This document shows, piece by piece, positions 9,153-19,034 of a stretch of 64,000 nucleotides of DNA (position 1 is the first letter of the stretch; every line of letters starts with the position of its first letter). This DNA comes from Paracoccaceae bacterium (lineage in GTDB: Bacteria > Pseudomonadota > Alphaproteobacteria > Rhodobacterales > Rhodobacteraceae). The notes beneath the pieces are model-generated. The model worked only from the letters and a program-made list of their open reading frames with translations. It made no database searches and had not been told where the DNA came from. The position numbers and the translations under genes were made by a program. The DNA lies in NCBI GenBank assembly GCA_028874915.1, contig JAPPHA010000113.1, positions 1 to 64,000 on the forward strand, in the 5' to 3' direction.

Positions 9153-9953
9153 ATGACCGGAAACATTGCCAATACTTCGGCAAGCCGTTTCTATTTCGGA
9201 ACCAGGTCGCACGGTCAGTTCACCCGTCGCCGTTTCCTGGCGGTGGCAAGTGCTGCGTCGGTTGCCCTGCCAAAGTCTGTTCAGGCCGTTGCCGGCCACA
9301 CTGGCATGCGCCGGGCCATGCTCGCGAATATCGCGGGAATGACGGCTCGCACGGCAGCCAGTACCGGCGTTGTGGAAATCGATCCGAAGGTGATGGATGC
9401 GATCGGTCGCGTGCTCCGGCACGAATTCGTTCCTCCAGAGCTTTCCGGATACGCCTATGAAAACCGTCCGCTCCCGATCGGCTACGGGCAGACGATTTCG
9501 CAACCCTACATCGTGGCCCTCATGACTCACCTGATCGCGCCGGAAACACATCACCGCGTTCTCGAAGTCGGCACCGGATCGGGATACCAGGCTGCCGTCC
9601 TGGCAGAGCTCGTGGATCGGGTCCATACCATCGAGATCGTGCCGGGCCTGGCACTCGAGGCGACGGAACGGCTGCCGCGACTCGGATATGAAAATGTCGA
9701 AGTTCGATTGGACGACGGCTATTTCGGATGGCCTGCTGCCGAACCGTTCAATGCAATCGTCGTGACAGCAGCCGCCTCTCACGTCCCGCCACCCCTTGTT
9801 GCCCAGCTTGCCCCCTCAGGCGCGCTGGTCATCCCTGTCGGTCAACCGTTTTCCGTGCAGATGCTGCTTCTCATACGGAAACGTGCGGACGGCCAGGTGA
9901 GCGTGCGCCAGATTCTTCCGGTGCGTTTCGTGCCGCTGACGGGCGGTCACTGA
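9153..9953 (+). CDS. pcm: Protein-L-isoaspartate O-methyltransferase, probably Tat-exported
   Basis: The 266-residue protein is a PCMT. It transfers a methyl group from SAM to isoaspartyl residues in damaged proteins to start their repair. Family motifs are PLPIGYGQTISQPYIVA near residues 107-123, the SAM-binding RVLEVGTGSGYQAAVLAEL near 134-152, and a C-terminal PVRFVPLTGG. The N-terminus carries TRRRFLAVASAASVALP ending near QA (residues 24-45), which fits a twin-arginine signal, so the enzyme may act in the periplasm. Most bacterial Pcm proteins are cytoplasmic and about 210-220 residues; the extra N-terminal 45 residues account for the difference. It is isolated between spacers, with a membrane spermidine-synthase-like gene 340 bp downstream. 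Confidence 0.9.
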   Translation: MTGNIANTSASRFYFGTRSHGQFTRRRFLAVASAASVALPKSVQAVAGHTGMRRAMLANIAGMTARTAASTGVVEIDPKVMDAIGRVLRHEFVPPELSGYAYENRPLPIGYGQTISQPYIVALMTHLIAPETHHRVLEVGTGSGYQAAVLAELVDRVHTIEIVPGLALEATERLPRLGYENVEVRLDDGYFGWPAAEPFNAIVVTAAASHVPPPLVAQLAPSGALVIPVGQPFSVQMLLLIRKRADGQVSVRQILPVRFVPLTGGH

Positions 9954-10296
9954 GTTTGCCGGGAGAAAGCACCTTCACGCCGGGAACTTCAGCTACGATG
10001 CCCCGCTCAGCGGGCAATACCCAACTCTCTCGCATGAACTGTACGCGCCTGCTGCGGACAGAGGGGTTCGATCATCAACTATTGCCGATCTCCTCCGCTT
10101 GCGGATGGACCGTTAGGTCAGTGCATTCCCGGTGCTCCTGGACCGCCACGTGGCTGAAGGGTTCGCCAGTCCCGGGCCGGATCGTCGATGGATCGCCGCC
10201 CTGCCAATTCCCGACAGCAGAAAGCATCCGATCAGGACGCGGGTTGCAGGCAAACTCAACTGCCTTCCGGGCAGGTTCCGCGTGCATTCGAGCGGC
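9954..10296. other. Spacer with no recognisable feature
   Basis: About 340 bp between pcm and the next gene. Open frames here are continuations or shadows of the neighbouring genes. No terminator or promoter could be identified. Confidence 0.5.
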
Positions 10297-12732
10297 ATGA
10301 ACGGCGAAAACCAGTCTCCGAGCCTTTTGATGCTCTTCGCGGTAGCGATCCTGTCGGCCGCGGCTATCGGTTACGAGATCCTTCTCACCCGGCTGTTCGC
10401 TATCGTCCAGTGGCATCACTTCGCATTCATGGTGATCAGCATCGCCCTCCTCGGGTTCGGGGCGAGCGGCACATTCCTTCTGGTGCTGGGCGACCGAATC
10501 CGGTTGCGCCCGGAACCCTTCCTGGCACTCGCCGCGCTCGCATTCGCACTGGCCGCTCCCTCCTGCTTTGCGATTGCCCAGCGCGTTCCCTTCAATGTCC
10601 TCGAATTCCCATGGTCGCTACGACCGTTCGGCTGGCTGCTTCTTGTTGAGCTTCTCATCGCCGTGCCATTTTTCCTGGCGGCAACCGGAATCGGGCGCGT
10701 GCTCGTCGTTTTTGGCGGGCAACTCTCGCGCGTATATGCCGCAGACCTCCTCGGTGCCGGTACGGGAGCAATTGCCGCGGTGTGCCTGCTCACCTGGCTT
10801 CCCGCCGAGCGAACCCTCGACGGCCTGGGAGCAATGGCTTCCATTGCATCCGGGCTCGCTGCCGTTTCTGCCCGGGGCAGGATCCGCCCGGCGCTCCTGT
10901 CGCTTGCGGTCATTGCCTTCGTCGGACTTGTCTTCGGAGCGGGCCCGAATGAGCTCCGCATTTCACCCTTCAAGCCGTTGCCACAGGCGCTTCGGGTCGC
11001 GGGGGCAGTGCCCGCCGAAATCCGGTCTGGTCCTCTCGGCCAGGTGGTCGCGGTCGAAAACGACCAGGTTCCCCTCCGCTGGGCGCCGGGGCTGAGCCTT
11101 CTTGCCCGCGAACGCGTTCCGGAACAGGTGGCACTCTTCGTCGATGCCGACGGGCCCATCGCTGTCCCGCGCCATGAAACCGGCAATACGCCGCCACCCT
11201 ATCTCGACGAACTGACATCAGCTCTTCCCTACCATTTGCTGGATCGCCCCAGAGTACTTGTGCTTGGCCCGGGCGGTGGTGCGGCGGTACTCCAGGCGCT
11301 CGGGGGCGGTGCACGCGCGGTGGACGCAGTGGAGATCCAACCGCATGTCGTGGCGATGGTGCGGGACCGGTACCGTGACTTCACCGGACGCACGTACGAG
11401 CATCCCGCGGTGAATCTGCACGTGGGCGACCCGCGCGCGTTCGTCGAGGCATCGCCTCGGAAAGCATACGACCTCATCCAGGTTGACGCCCTCGGTGCGA
11501 GCCCGTCCGGTCTCCATGCACTGATGGAAGAGCGGCTTCTCACCAGCGAATCGCTGCGCGCCATGCTCGGAAGACTCTCTCCCAACGGACTTGTCGCGGT
11601 TACAGGCTGGAGCCAGCTTCCTCCGCGAGGGGGGCCGCGTTTGCTGGCCACATTTCTTGAAGCTTTCAGTTCGGAAGGCATTGTGCCCGCAGAGGAACAT
11701 TTCGCATGGATCCGAAGCTGGAACACGACCACCCTCGTGGCGGGCCGCTCACCGTTGTCCGGCACAAGGATCGCCGCGGTCAGGTCGTTTGCCGACGCAC
11801 GTGCCTTCGATCTCATCCATGTGCCTGGGATGAATGCAGAAGAAGCCAACAGGTTCAACGTGGTGGACGGGTCCTGGTTCCACGCAACCGCGAGCCGTCT
11901 GTTCGGACCGGAACGATCCAGTTTCATTCGCGACTACAAGTTCGATATCCGGCCCGCCTCCGATGACCGGCCGTATTTCTGGAGCTTTTTCAAATGGGCA
12001 CATGCACCGGAGATCCTGGCCCTGAGCCGCCAGGGCGGGATCGGTCTGGTCGCAATTGGTTATCTCGTTCTTCCGGTCACGCTCGTTCAGGCCGTGGTCG
12101 TCAGCGTCATCCTCATCCTGCTTCCACTCCTCGCCGTCCGGCGGACCGAAGGGGCCAGAGGCGTACGCCGCAGAACCGCGCTCGCCGGGTTCACGTGCCT
12201 GGGACTTGCTTTCCTGCTCATGGAAATCGCATTCATCAGTCGGTTCACGGTGATCCTCAGCCATCCCCTGCACGCACTTGTCGTGGTGCTCGCGGCATTC
12301 CTGGCGTTCGCAGGGATCGGGAGCTGGCTGGCCGGCCGGCTCGATGCCGGCATTCCCGTTGCCCGTCCGGTCGCAGGAATCGTCGTGATCGCTGCCGCCT
12401 ACATTGCCGCGTTCCCTCATGTCACGAACTGGTTGCTCGGAGTCTCGCCCAGCCTCAAGATTGCGGCGGCCGTCGCATCGGTCGCTCCGATCGCGACCCT
12501 CATGGGGATGCCGTTTCCACTGTCACTGGCACGTCTCCGACGCCTGGATCCGCGTCTCGTCCCCTGGGCATGGGGAGCCAACGGATGCGCTTCTGTCATT
12601 GGCGCAATTCTCGCAATACTCCTCGCAATCCAGTTCGGGCAGTCGTTCGTTATCGGTTGCGCCGCGTTGCTCTACGTCCTGGCATCGCTTTCCGTCACCC
12701 GGATGGAGAAGAAGCACCGGAAGCGGGCTTGA
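10297..12732 (+). CDS. Membrane protein with spermidine synthase-like domain
   Basis: This 811-residue protein has three parts. Residues 1-240 hold about six or seven hydrophobic helices (for example [20 protein letters not shown] and [19 protein letters not shown]). Around residues 318-440 is a Rossmann methyltransferase-like domain of the spermidine synthase type, with [34 protein letters not shown] and DLIQVDAL. After residue 580 another set of about six helices follows. Such fused proteins are often annotated as polyamine-synthase-like or transporter-synthase fusions, but their substrate is unknown. The motif glycine loop is present, so cofactor binding is plausible. The start is set at ATG 10297, directly before the first membrane helix; the upstream extension (from 10132) is not protein-like. 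No strong ribosome binding site. Confidence 0.8.
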   Translation: MNGENQSPSLLMLFAVAILSAAAIGYEILLTRLFAIVQWHHFAFMVISIALLGFGASGTFLLVLGDRIRLRPEPFLALAALAFALAAPSCFAIAQRVPFNVLEFPWSLRPFGWLLLVELLIAVPFFLAATGIGRVLVVFGGQLSRVYAADLLGAGTGAIAAVCLLTWLPAERTLDGLGAMASIASGLAAVSARGRIRPALLSLAVIAFVGLVFGAGPNELRISPFKPLPQALRVAGAVPAEIRSGPLGQVVAVENDQVPLRWAPGLSLLARERVPEQVALFVDADGPIAVPRHETGNTPPPYLDELTSALPYHLLDRPRVLVLGPGGGAAVLQALGGGARAVDAVEIQPHVVAMVRDRYRDFTGRTYEHPAVNLHVGDPRAFVEASPRKAYDLIQVDALGASPSGLHALMEERLLTSESLRAMLGRLSPNGLVAVTGWSQLPPRGGPRLLATFLEAFSSEGIVPAEEHFAWIRSWNTTTLVAGRSPLSGTRIAAVRSFADARAFDLIHVPGMNAEEANRFNVVDGSWFHATASRLFGPERSSFIRDYKFDIRPASDDRPYFWSFFKWAHAPEILALSRQGGIGLVAIGYLVLPVTLVQAVVVSVILILLPLLAVRRTEGARGVRRRTALAGFTCLGLAFLLMEIAFISRFTVILSHPLHALVVVLAAFLAFAGIGSWLAGRLDAGIPVARPVAGIVVIAAAYIAAFPHVTNWLLGVSPSLKIAAAVASVAPIATLMGMPFPLSLARLRRLDPRLVPWAWGANGCASVIGAILAILLAIQFGQSFVIGCAALLYVLASLSVTRMEKKHRKRA

Positions 12733-12974
12733 AGCCTGGATCGCCTCGACCACAAAGCAGATCCTTGACGCGTTTCATGGCCAATGCATCGGCAGCCAGC
12801 AATCTTCCGTATTCTCGCGATGCGGAAACTTCCGCAACGGGTCACTTGCATGGAAGGTTGGAGGCAAGATGTTCGCCCGCATCGATACCATGGCGCCCAG
12901 CGCAAACGTCTCCGGCAAGAGAGCATTCAATCAGCGATTTCGGGCTTCGGTTCGAGAATCCAGGGGGATACGCC
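12733..12974. other. Short spacer, nothing recognised
   Basis: A 240-bp gap before the truncated oxoprolinase start. It contains no identifiable gene, hairpin with U run, or repeat. Confidence 0.5.
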
Positions 12975-13364
12975 ATGTGGCAATTCTGGGTCGACAGAGG
13001 TGGGACATTTACCGACATCGTCGCACGAAACCCCAACGGCTCACTCCAGTCGCATAAACTGCCTTCGGAAAACCCCGGGCGAAATCGCGCCCCCTGCGAC
13101 CGCTGCAGGCGCTCTTCGGGGCCGCCGCCGACGTCATTCCGGTGCCCGGCAAAGGGAATCCTCCCGGTGCGCATTCCCGGCAATTCGAGCAATGCCGGTG
13201 ACGCCGCCATCGCTGGCCTGCTCGACGAGCTCAACCAGACCCGGACCGTCTTCCCCGACGCAGAGCGGTGCATCGCCTACGAACTGCCCCGAAAACGGAA
13301 CCGATCCGGAGACCGGGGTAGCAAAACGACTGGCTGCTTCGGCCCCCGAGTTCAGGACTTCTGA
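12975..13364 (+). pseudogene. Truncated 5-oxoprolinase/hydantoinase A start fused to repeat
   Basis: An ATG preceded by GGGGGAT opens a frame whose first 36 residues ([18 protein letters not shown], then a segment ending [10 protein letters not shown]) match the N-terminus of ATP-dependent 5-oxoprolinase or hydantoinase A proteins, including the GGTFTD phosphate-binding motif. After about 13083 the similarity stops and the frame enters the dispersed repeat copy, ending at 13364. A full enzyme needs around 700 residues for the A part alone, so this is a remnant that probably arose by deletion or insertion at the junction. The chimeric frame is 129 residues and starts properly, so a short product could be made, but no function is suggested. 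Confidence 0.75.
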
Positions 13365-13370
13365 AATTTG
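13085..13370 (+). repeat. Dispersed inverted repeat, copy 2
   Basis: This is the partner of the repeat at 7885-8175, in opposite orientation. It starts near GCGCCCCCTGCGACCGCTGC and ends near CGAGTTCAGGACTTCTGAAA. Relative to copy 1 it has small indels that break the shared reading frame (for example GGGAATCCTCCCGG). The pair flanks about 4.9 kb containing pcm and the spermidine synthase-like gene, so recombination between copies would invert that block. Confidence 0.75.
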
Positions 13371-13444
13371 AATCGTTCCTGTGCACTTGCACGGAAACAA
13401 CCTGCCCCCTCACGTAGTGACTTCCAATTGCTGATTGATTTTAC

Positions 13445-13519
<75 letters not shown>

Positions 13520-13602
13520 CCGTCGTGCCAGAATTTAGCGGAACCCAAATCCGAGGCAAGCGCAATCTGGACGCTGACCAAGGGCTGGTTTAGGAACCCG
13601 AA

Positions 13603-13848
13603 ATGACCCGCCGAACCCGTTCCGACCGCGTTCCCGACAACCGCAAAGCCCAGGCCGACATGGACAGGCGAGACCGCCTGAAGCAGTCTTTGCGGGACAA
13701 TCTGAAACGGCGAAAGCAGCAAAGCCGACGACGCCAGGCCGGAGCAACCATGGCCCAGGGCGAGGATGGGCCGGGCCCCGGGTGCGCAGAACGCAGCGGA
13801 GCGGGTGACGGTTCCGGAGTCGCTGATTCCAGCGAAATCGAGCGGTAG
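13603..13848 (+). CDS. Small basic protein upstream of murA
   Basis: An 81-residue frame starts at ATG 13603 and ends 15 bp before murA. Its core is strongly basic and predicted helical (residues 20-46: DMDRRDRLKQSLRDNLKRRK then QQSRRRQAG). Small arginine-rich proteins with the RR..LK.NL.RRK pattern commonly precede murA in Alphaproteobacteria, so I treat it as a real gene of unknown function. The C-terminal 30 residues are low-complexity Gly/Glu/Ser sequence. It is probably co-transcribed with murA. Confidence 0.65.
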   Translation: MTRRTRSDRVPDNRKAQADMDRRDRLKQSLRDNLKRRKQQSRRRQAGATMAQGEDGPGPGCAERSGAGDGSGVADSSEIER

Positions 13849-13863
13849 CGAAAGGGCAGCGAC

Positions 13864-15129
13864 ATGGATTCGATCAGGGTGGTTGGCAATGGTCCGCTCA
13901 ACGGCAGGATTCCGGTGGCGGGCGCAAAGAACGCATGCCTCGCCCTGATGCCTGCCGCCCTCCTGACGGAGGACCCGCTCGTGCTGACCAATGCGCCCCG
14001 GTTGTCCGACATCGAGACCATGACCCTTCTGCTCGAGTCGCTGGGCGCACAGGTTTCCGTCGCCGACCAGAGCCGGACCCTGACACTCTGCGCACAGGAC
14101 ATTACCAATACCAAGGCCCACTACGATATCGTCAGGAAAATGCGCGCCTCGGTCCTGGTCCTCGGACCCCTTCTCGCGCGGACCGGCACCGCACGCGTAT
14201 CCCTGCCCGGAGGCTGCGCAATTGGAGCTCGCCCGGTCAATCTCCACCTGCAGGGTCTGGAAGCCCTCGGTGCCCGGCTGGAACTCCGGAACGGTTACAT
14301 CGATGCCCGGGCTCCCAACGGCCTCAGGGGATCCCGGATCAACTTTCCCCTCGTATCCGTGGGCGCCACGGAAAACCTGATGCTGGCCGCCGTCCTGGCC
14401 CAGGGCACGACCGTACTCGAAAACGCAGCCCTTGAACCCGAGATCGTCGACCTCGCCGACTGTCTGCGGGCCATGGGCGCCAGAATCGCGGGCGACGGAT
14501 CAGCGGTGATCGAGATCGAGGGCGTCGACCGTCTTCGAGGCACACGGCACCAGGTTATTGCCGACCGCATCGAAATGGGAACCTACATGATGGCGCCGGC
14601 GATTGCCGGCGGCGACGTCGAATTGATCGGCGGACGACGCGACCTGGTGGAATCGCTTTGCGACAAGCTTGAGGCAACCGGCGTCGTCGTCGAGACCACG
14701 GACGACGGGCTCCGGGTCTCCCGCGTGAATTCGCGCATTCGGTCCGTCAATGTCGTCACCGAACCTTTCCCGGGTTTCCCGACCGACCTGCAAGCGCAGA
14801 TGATGGCGCTCATGACCACCGCTGACGACAGGTCGGTACTGACGGAGACGATCTTCGAGAACCGTTTCATGCACGCGCAAGAACTCCTGCGGATGGGCGC
14901 AGACATCAGGGTACAGGGCGGCACTGCGACGGTCACGGGCGTCGACCACCTGAAGGGCGCACCGGTGATGGCTACCGACATTCGCGCGTCGGTTTCGCTG
15001 ATCCTCGCCGGTCTCGCAGCCCGGGGCGAGACGATCATATCCAGAGTGTATCACCTCGACCGGGGTTACGAGCGGTTGGAGGAAAAGCTCTCGGCTTGCG
15101 GCGCGATCATTGAACGACTGAATGGGTGA
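13864..15129 (+). CDS. murA: UDP-N-acetylglucosamine 1-carboxyvinyltransferase MurA
   Basis: The 421-residue enzyme transfers enolpyruvate from PEP to UDP-GlcNAc, the first committed step of peptidoglycan synthesis in the cytoplasm. It begins with the family pattern [21 protein letters not shown]. The catalytic loop [16 protein letters not shown] near residues 115-130 keeps the Cys that fosfomycin modifies. [16 protein letters not shown] near 300 and [15 protein letters not shown] near 378 are also diagnostic. Length is standard (about 418-425). It is the first large gene of a plus-strand run with DUF2948, hisD, UPF0262 and the phosphatase gene, with gaps of only 5-9 bp or overlaps. Confidence 0.97.
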   Translation: MDSIRVVGNGPLNGRIPVAGAKNACLALMPAALLTEDPLVLTNAPRLSDIETMTLLLESLGAQVSVADQSRTLTLCAQDITNTKAHYDIVRKMRASVLVLGPLLARTGTARVSLPGGCAIGARPVNLHLQGLEALGARLELRNGYIDARAPNGLRGSRINFPLVSVGATENLMLAAVLAQGTTVLENAALEPEIVDLADCLRAMGARIAGDGSAVIEIEGVDRLRGTRHQVIADRIEMGTYMMAPAIAGGDVELIGGRRDLVESLCDKLEATGVVVETTDDGLRVSRVNSRIRSVNVVTEPFPGFPTDLQAQMMALMTTADDRSVLTETIFENRFMHAQELLRMGADIRVQGGTATVTGVDHLKGAPVMATDIRASVSLILAGLAARGETIISRVYHLDRGYERLEEKLSACGAIIERLNG

Positions 15130-15135
15130 CGGAAC

Positions 15136-15624
15136 ATGGCAAGCACGGAATCGGGACAGAGCCGCCGCGGCCGTCCGCTCAACCTGATGGCGGTCGATGC
15201 CGAAGACTTGCAGGTCGTTTCCACATTACTCCAGGACGCGATCCTGGTTCTCCCGGACTTGACATGGCAGGCGGATCGCCGCCGTTTCGCGATGCTGGTC
15301 AACAGGTTTCGATGGGAAGCGGCCGGCTTCAGAGCGCAAAGGAAAGGAATCACGGAACGCGTCCGCAGCCTTCTTGTTGCTGACAGCGTCCAAAAGGTCG
15401 CCTCACGAGGTCTGGGACTTCCCGAATCCACCAATCAGGATCCCCTGTCCGTTCTCTCTGTCGCATTCGATCCGGGCGACCTGCCGGCCGGTGCGCTCCG
15501 GATCCGGTTTTCCGGAAACGCCACAATTCGCCTTGACGTCGAATGTCTTGACCTGACACTCAGGGATGTGACCCGGCCCTACAGGGCGCCGTCGGGCGCG
15601 ATTCCGGTACACGACCTTTCCTGA
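15136..15624 (+). CDS. DUF2948 family protein
   Basis: The 162-residue protein shows the DUF2948 pattern: LNLMAVDAEDLQVVSTLLQD near residues 15-34, then an RRFAMLVNRFRWE segment near 54-66 and VRSLLVADSVQKVASRGL. The function of this alphaproteobacterial family is unknown. It lies 6 bp after murA and 5 bp before hisD, its usual place in the conserved cluster, and is clearly part of the operon. No signal peptide or membrane segment. Confidence 0.85.
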   Translation: MASTESGQSRRGRPLNLMAVDAEDLQVVSTLLQDAILVLPDLTWQADRRRFAMLVNRFRWEAAGFRAQRKGITERVRSLLVADSVQKVASRGLGLPESTNQDPLSVLSVAFDPGDLPAGALRIRFSGNATIRLDVECLDLTLRDVTRPYRAPSGAIPVHDLS

Positions 15625-15629
15625 CAATC

Positions 15630-16943
15630 ATGCCGATCCTTCTGGATACGTCGACGCCCGAATTCGAATCGGAGTTCCGCCAATTCCTGGCCCGGTCCCG
15701 CGAAACCGCCCAGGCGGTCGACGACACCGTTGCCGGAATCATCCGCCGGGTGCGCCGTGACGGCGACGCCGCTTTAATTGAACTGACTGCCCAGTTCGAC
15801 GGACTTCGGCTGACCCCGGATACTCTGGCCTTCTCGGCTGAGGACATCGATGCCGCTGCGAATCAGGTGTCCGAGTCCCGGCGGGCCGCTCTTGAGACAG
15901 CCCAGGACCGGATCCATGCTTTCCATAGCCGGCAACTTCCAGAAGACGTCTCCTGGACCGATGACGCCGGAGCCATGATCGGATGGCGGTGGACAGCCGT
16001 CAGCCGGGCGGGACTCTACGTTCCTGGCGGCCTCGCCGCCTATCCGTCGTCCGTGCTGATGAACGCCATACCCGCAAGAGTCGCCGGCGTCGACGACCGG
16101 ATCATGACCGGGCCCGTCCCGAATGGAGACGCCAATCCGATGGTGCTTCTCGCAGCCCGGCTCAGCGGTATTGCCACGGTTTATCGCATCGGGGGCGCCC
16201 AGGCGATCGCCGCCCTGGCCTACGGGACCGAGACGATCCGGCCCGTCGACATGATTGCCGGGCCCGGGAACGCCTATGTGGCGGCCGCGAAACGCCAGAT
16301 CTTCGGCACAGTGGGGATCGACATGTTGGCCGGTCCATCCGAAATCCTGATCATTGCCGACAGCGCCAACGATCCCGAGTGGATCGCCATCGACCTGTTG
16401 AGCCAGGCTGAACATGACGAGAGTGCACGGGCGGTTCTCGTCACCGATGACGCGTCACTCGCGGGAAAGGTCCTGGCGGCGATCGACCCATGGCTTAAGA
16501 GACTCGGGAGACGCCGGATCGCGGACCGCAGTTGGCGGAGTCACGGCGCGGTTATCCAGGTCCGGAACCTTGACGAAGCCGTGGAGATCTCCGACCGGAT
16601 CGCCCCCGAACACCTGTCCCTCATGGTTGCCGAACCGGATTCCCTGGTCGAAAGAGTAAGCAATGCCGGAGCCGTGTTTCTCGGACCCTGGACTCCGGAA
16701 GCAGTGGGCGACTACGCCGCCGGGCCCAACCATGTGCTGCCGACATCGGCAAACGCACGGTTCAGTTCCGGCCTGTCCGTGCTGAACTTCATGAAGCGAA
16801 CGACCCTGACCCGCATGACACCCCGAGCCCTGGCCCGCGTGGGTCCGGTCGCCGTCACGCTGGCCGAGTCGGAATCGCTTGAGGCCCATGGTCTGTCGGT
16901 ACAAGCGCGACTCGATCGCCTCAACGCGGCCCCACGTGACTGA
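15630..16943 (+). CDS. hisD: Histidinol dehydrogenase HisD
   Basis: The 437-residue enzyme makes the last two oxidations of histidine biosynthesis, from histidinol to histidine with two NAD+. Motifs include SRAGLYVPGGLAAYPSSVLM near residue 128, GGAQAIAALAYGTETI near 190, and the signature MIAGPGNAYVAAAKRQIFG followed by IDMLAGPSEILIIAD. The zinc-site segment SQAEHDESA near 258 and the catalytic IAPEHLSLM near 325 are intact. Length is normal (about 430). Its stop overlaps the start of the UPF0262 gene by 8 bp. Confidence 0.97.
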   Translation: MPILLDTSTPEFESEFRQFLARSRETAQAVDDTVAGIIRRVRRDGDAALIELTAQFDGLRLTPDTLAFSAEDIDAAANQVSESRRAALETAQDRIHAFHSRQLPEDVSWTDDAGAMIGWRWTAVSRAGLYVPGGLAAYPSSVLMNAIPARVAGVDDRIMTGPVPNGDANPMVLLAARLSGIATVYRIGGAQAIAALAYGTETIRPVDMIAGPGNAYVAAAKRQIFGTVGIDMLAGPSEILIIADSANDPEWIAIDLLSQAEHDESARAVLVTDDASLAGKVLAAIDPWLKRLGRRRIADRSWRSHGAVIQVRNLDEAVEISDRIAPEHLSLMVAEPDSLVERVSNAGAVFLGPWTPEAVGDYAAGPNHVLPTSANARFSSGLSVLNFMKRTTLTRMTPRALARVGPVAVTLAESESLEAHGLSVQARLDRLNAAPRD

Positions 16944-17433
16944 ATCGCCGAAACCGTCCCGGATCGTCGGGATTCATCTCGATGATTCCGGCCTGCCGGC
17001 CCCAACGCCGGAGGTCGAACAAGAACGCCGGGTGGCGATATTCGACATCCTGGAAGAAAACCAGTTCGGCCTCGTCGAGAGAAGTGGCCGGATTCCGTCC
17101 CCAGGTCCTTACAGGCTCCAACTCTCGGTCGTGGAAGGGCGGCTCGTCTTCGACGTTCGGACAGAGGACGACCGTCCGGCAGCGGCGTTTCATCTGGCCC
17201 TTTCGCCGTTTCGGCAGGTGATCAAGGACTATGCCGACATCTGCACAGCCTATTTCGACGCCGTCAAGCGACTGCCGCCGGCACGGATCGAGGTCATCGA
17301 CATGGGCCGGCGCGGAATCCACGACGAAGGGGCCCGTTTGCTGCTTGAACGGCTCGACGGCAAGGTGGAAACCGACATGGCGACGGCGCGGCGGCTGTTT
17401 ACACTCGTCTGCGTTTTGCATTTCAAGGGATAG
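16936..17433 (+). CDS. UPF0262 family protein
   Basis: The 165-residue product starts at GTG 16936, overlapping hisD, with VTESPKPSRIVGI. It continues with the family pattern VEQERRVAIFDILEENQF, then PYRLQLSVVEGRLVFDV, LALSPFRQVIKDYADIC and a final LFTLVCVLHFKG. This matches UPF0262, an uncharacterised alphaproteobacterial family usually encoded directly after hisD. The alternative ATG at 16879 would put the start deep inside hisD and add residues that do not fit the family. It is cytoplasmic by appearance. Confidence 0.88.
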   Translation: MTESPKPSRIVGIHLDDSGLPAPTPEVEQERRVAIFDILEENQFGLVERSGRIPSPGPYRLQLSVVEGRLVFDVRTEDDRPAAAFHLALSPFRQVIKDYADICTAYFDAVKRLPPARIEVIDMGRRGIHDEGARLLLERLDGKVETDMATARRLFTLVCVLHFKG

Positions 17434-17442
17434 GCAGGGGGA

Positions 17443-17895
17443 ATGCCATCTGACCTGCCGTCCTCCGTCCTGTTCTGCTGCGATCACAACTCCATTCGCT
17501 CTCCAATGGCAGAAGGGTTGCTCAAGCAACACCTGGGGACACAGATCTACGTCCAGTCCGCGGGCGTCCACGGCGGTTCCGAAATCGATGGATTCGCAAT
17601 CGCCGTCTGTCGCGAGATCGGCATCGAACTGACCCGCCACACGACCCGGTCATTCGGCGATCTTGAAGATTGGGGTGACGACCTCGGCAGTTACGACCTG
17701 GTCGTCGCCCTGTCCCCGGCGTCGCTTCGCCGGGCTCTTGAATACACACGCTACCTGTCGCTGGAAGTGGAGTATTGGCCGACCCTCGACCCGGAAGGGC
17801 TCGGGGAGAGCCGGGAGGCCAAACTGGAGTCTTATCGGCAGGTTCGCGACCAGATCCGGGACAACATCCTGCGCCGATTCCGCGTTAGCGAGTGA
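17443..17895 (+). CDS. Low-molecular-weight protein-tyrosine phosphatase family protein
   Basis: The 150-residue protein carries the P-loop CX5R near the N-terminus (residues 13-19 in LFCCDHNSIRSPMAEGLLK), the signature of low-molecular-weight phosphatases and arsenate reductases. A later YWPTLDPEG segment takes the place of the usual D-P general-acid loop, with the Asp-Pro retained. The homologue occupies the same position, between UPF0262 and infA, in many Alphaproteobacteria. Its substrate is unknown. It begins 9 bp after the previous gene. The next gene of the cluster, infA, is displaced by about 1.4 kb of decayed DNA. Confidence 0.88.
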   Translation: MPSDLPSSVLFCCDHNSIRSPMAEGLLKQHLGTQIYVQSAGVHGGSEIDGFAIAVCREIGIELTRHTTRSFGDLEDWGDDLGSYDLVVALSPASLRRALEYTRYLSLEVEYWPTLDPEGLGESREAKLESYRQVRDQIRDNILRRFRVSE

Positions 17896-18436
17896 CCGGG
17901 AATCGAACGGATGTCGAACGTTCCCTGTTTTCTTCCGACAACAGCCTACAGTCTCGACGAAGAACTGCCGGTGCCAATTCCCCGTCTTCCGTCCAAATGA
18001 CGGTGGGTCCGCGATCTCCGCACAGCGCGACATTGCAGACGTCGGCTGGACCTTCGTTGGATCCGCGCCGTTTGCGGCCAAGACGTCGGGACGTAAGGGC
18101 CACAACTGCAGCCCGGGCGGTCCGCTCCGCACCATGACCCTCTCTCTGGGCTGTCCGTCACGGGCATCGCCGATGTTGATCGTGACCGCCGGGTTTTTGC
18201 CGCCAGAGGTTCGCTGATCCACTCACCGAAATATACGTCCGGGACAGCCAGCTTCCCGACCCGAACGAGGAATCCGCCGCAAGTGACAATGTTGCCTGTC
18301 CTCAAAAGAAGGAGGTTTATCGCCCGTCGCGCTGACACACATTGCTTCCCAAGAAACCATCGGATTGCCGCCCGGATAGGGAGATACGGGGACCGATCAC
18401 CACGCTTCCAGAAACGCCTCGTGCGTCCTTGGGTTT
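17896..18436. other. Decayed spacer inside the housekeeping cluster
   Basis: No gene is recognised. The minus-strand frame 17650-18222 contains protein-like stretches (VMVRSGPPGLQLWPLRPDVL, then NGADPTKVQP) that could be a relic, but I cannot name a family. In relatives this interval is short, so the DNA was probably inserted. Confidence 0.45.
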
Positions 18437-19034
18437 TTGTATGGAGCGCAGCATGTCGACACCGCGATCCGCCGCCCGCGCCACCATGTACGCGTGTTCA
18501 TCGACTTCCGGAATTACGCTTTCACGATGCGAGATGCGGACGGTGAGTTCCGTACAGAATGGTCGCAGATCGGACCGGCACGGTCATGCGCCGCAGCCGC
18601 CGTCGTTAATTCCGACGCACCCGGCGAATCTCAAGGACTGGAATTCGACGGATCTCATGATCCATCACAGCAAGCCGACCGGGAGTTCATTCGTCGGTCG
18701 ACAACTGTGGTTGGCAGGTTTCCGGGCTTGAATTTTATCGCTCGATCCACGCCGGAGAAAACGCCCACCACCCGTATGCCCGGTCCACCATGAGGGAATG
18801 GTCCGGTGTCCCGATTGCGGTGGCGACATGCATGGGACCGAGCAAAAGGTGTGTGGATGCGGCATGACGGCCGGCATGATCAGTCTCGCCCGGGCCGACA
18901 ACTACGACATCGCCGCGCTTGTATCATCGAACCGGGACTTTGTACCGGTGTCCGTGTCCCTGGTGACCATGGGCATCAAGGTGATCCGCGGCGCCTTCCC
19001 GCCTACGGGTTCCCGAATTGCCGGATGCTGTTGA
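18437..19034 (+). pseudogene. NYN-domain (LabA/DUF88-like) protein, disrupted
   Basis: Two plus-strand frames together spell a NYN-type nuclease-like protein. Frame 18437-18793 gives VRVFIDFRNYAFTMRDADGE, the family first strand with its Asp, then TEWSQIGPA and a GSHDPSQQADREF segment. After a stop and frame change, frame 18798-19034 gives CPDCGGDMHGTE, then DNYDIAALVSSNRDFVPVSV and GIKVIRGAFPPTGS, the conserved SSDRDF-type acidic motif and last strand. The start codon and the junction are broken, so this is a pseudogene. NYN proteins are often predicted RNases. It sits between the phosphatase gene and infA, breaking a normally compact operon. Confidence 0.8.
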
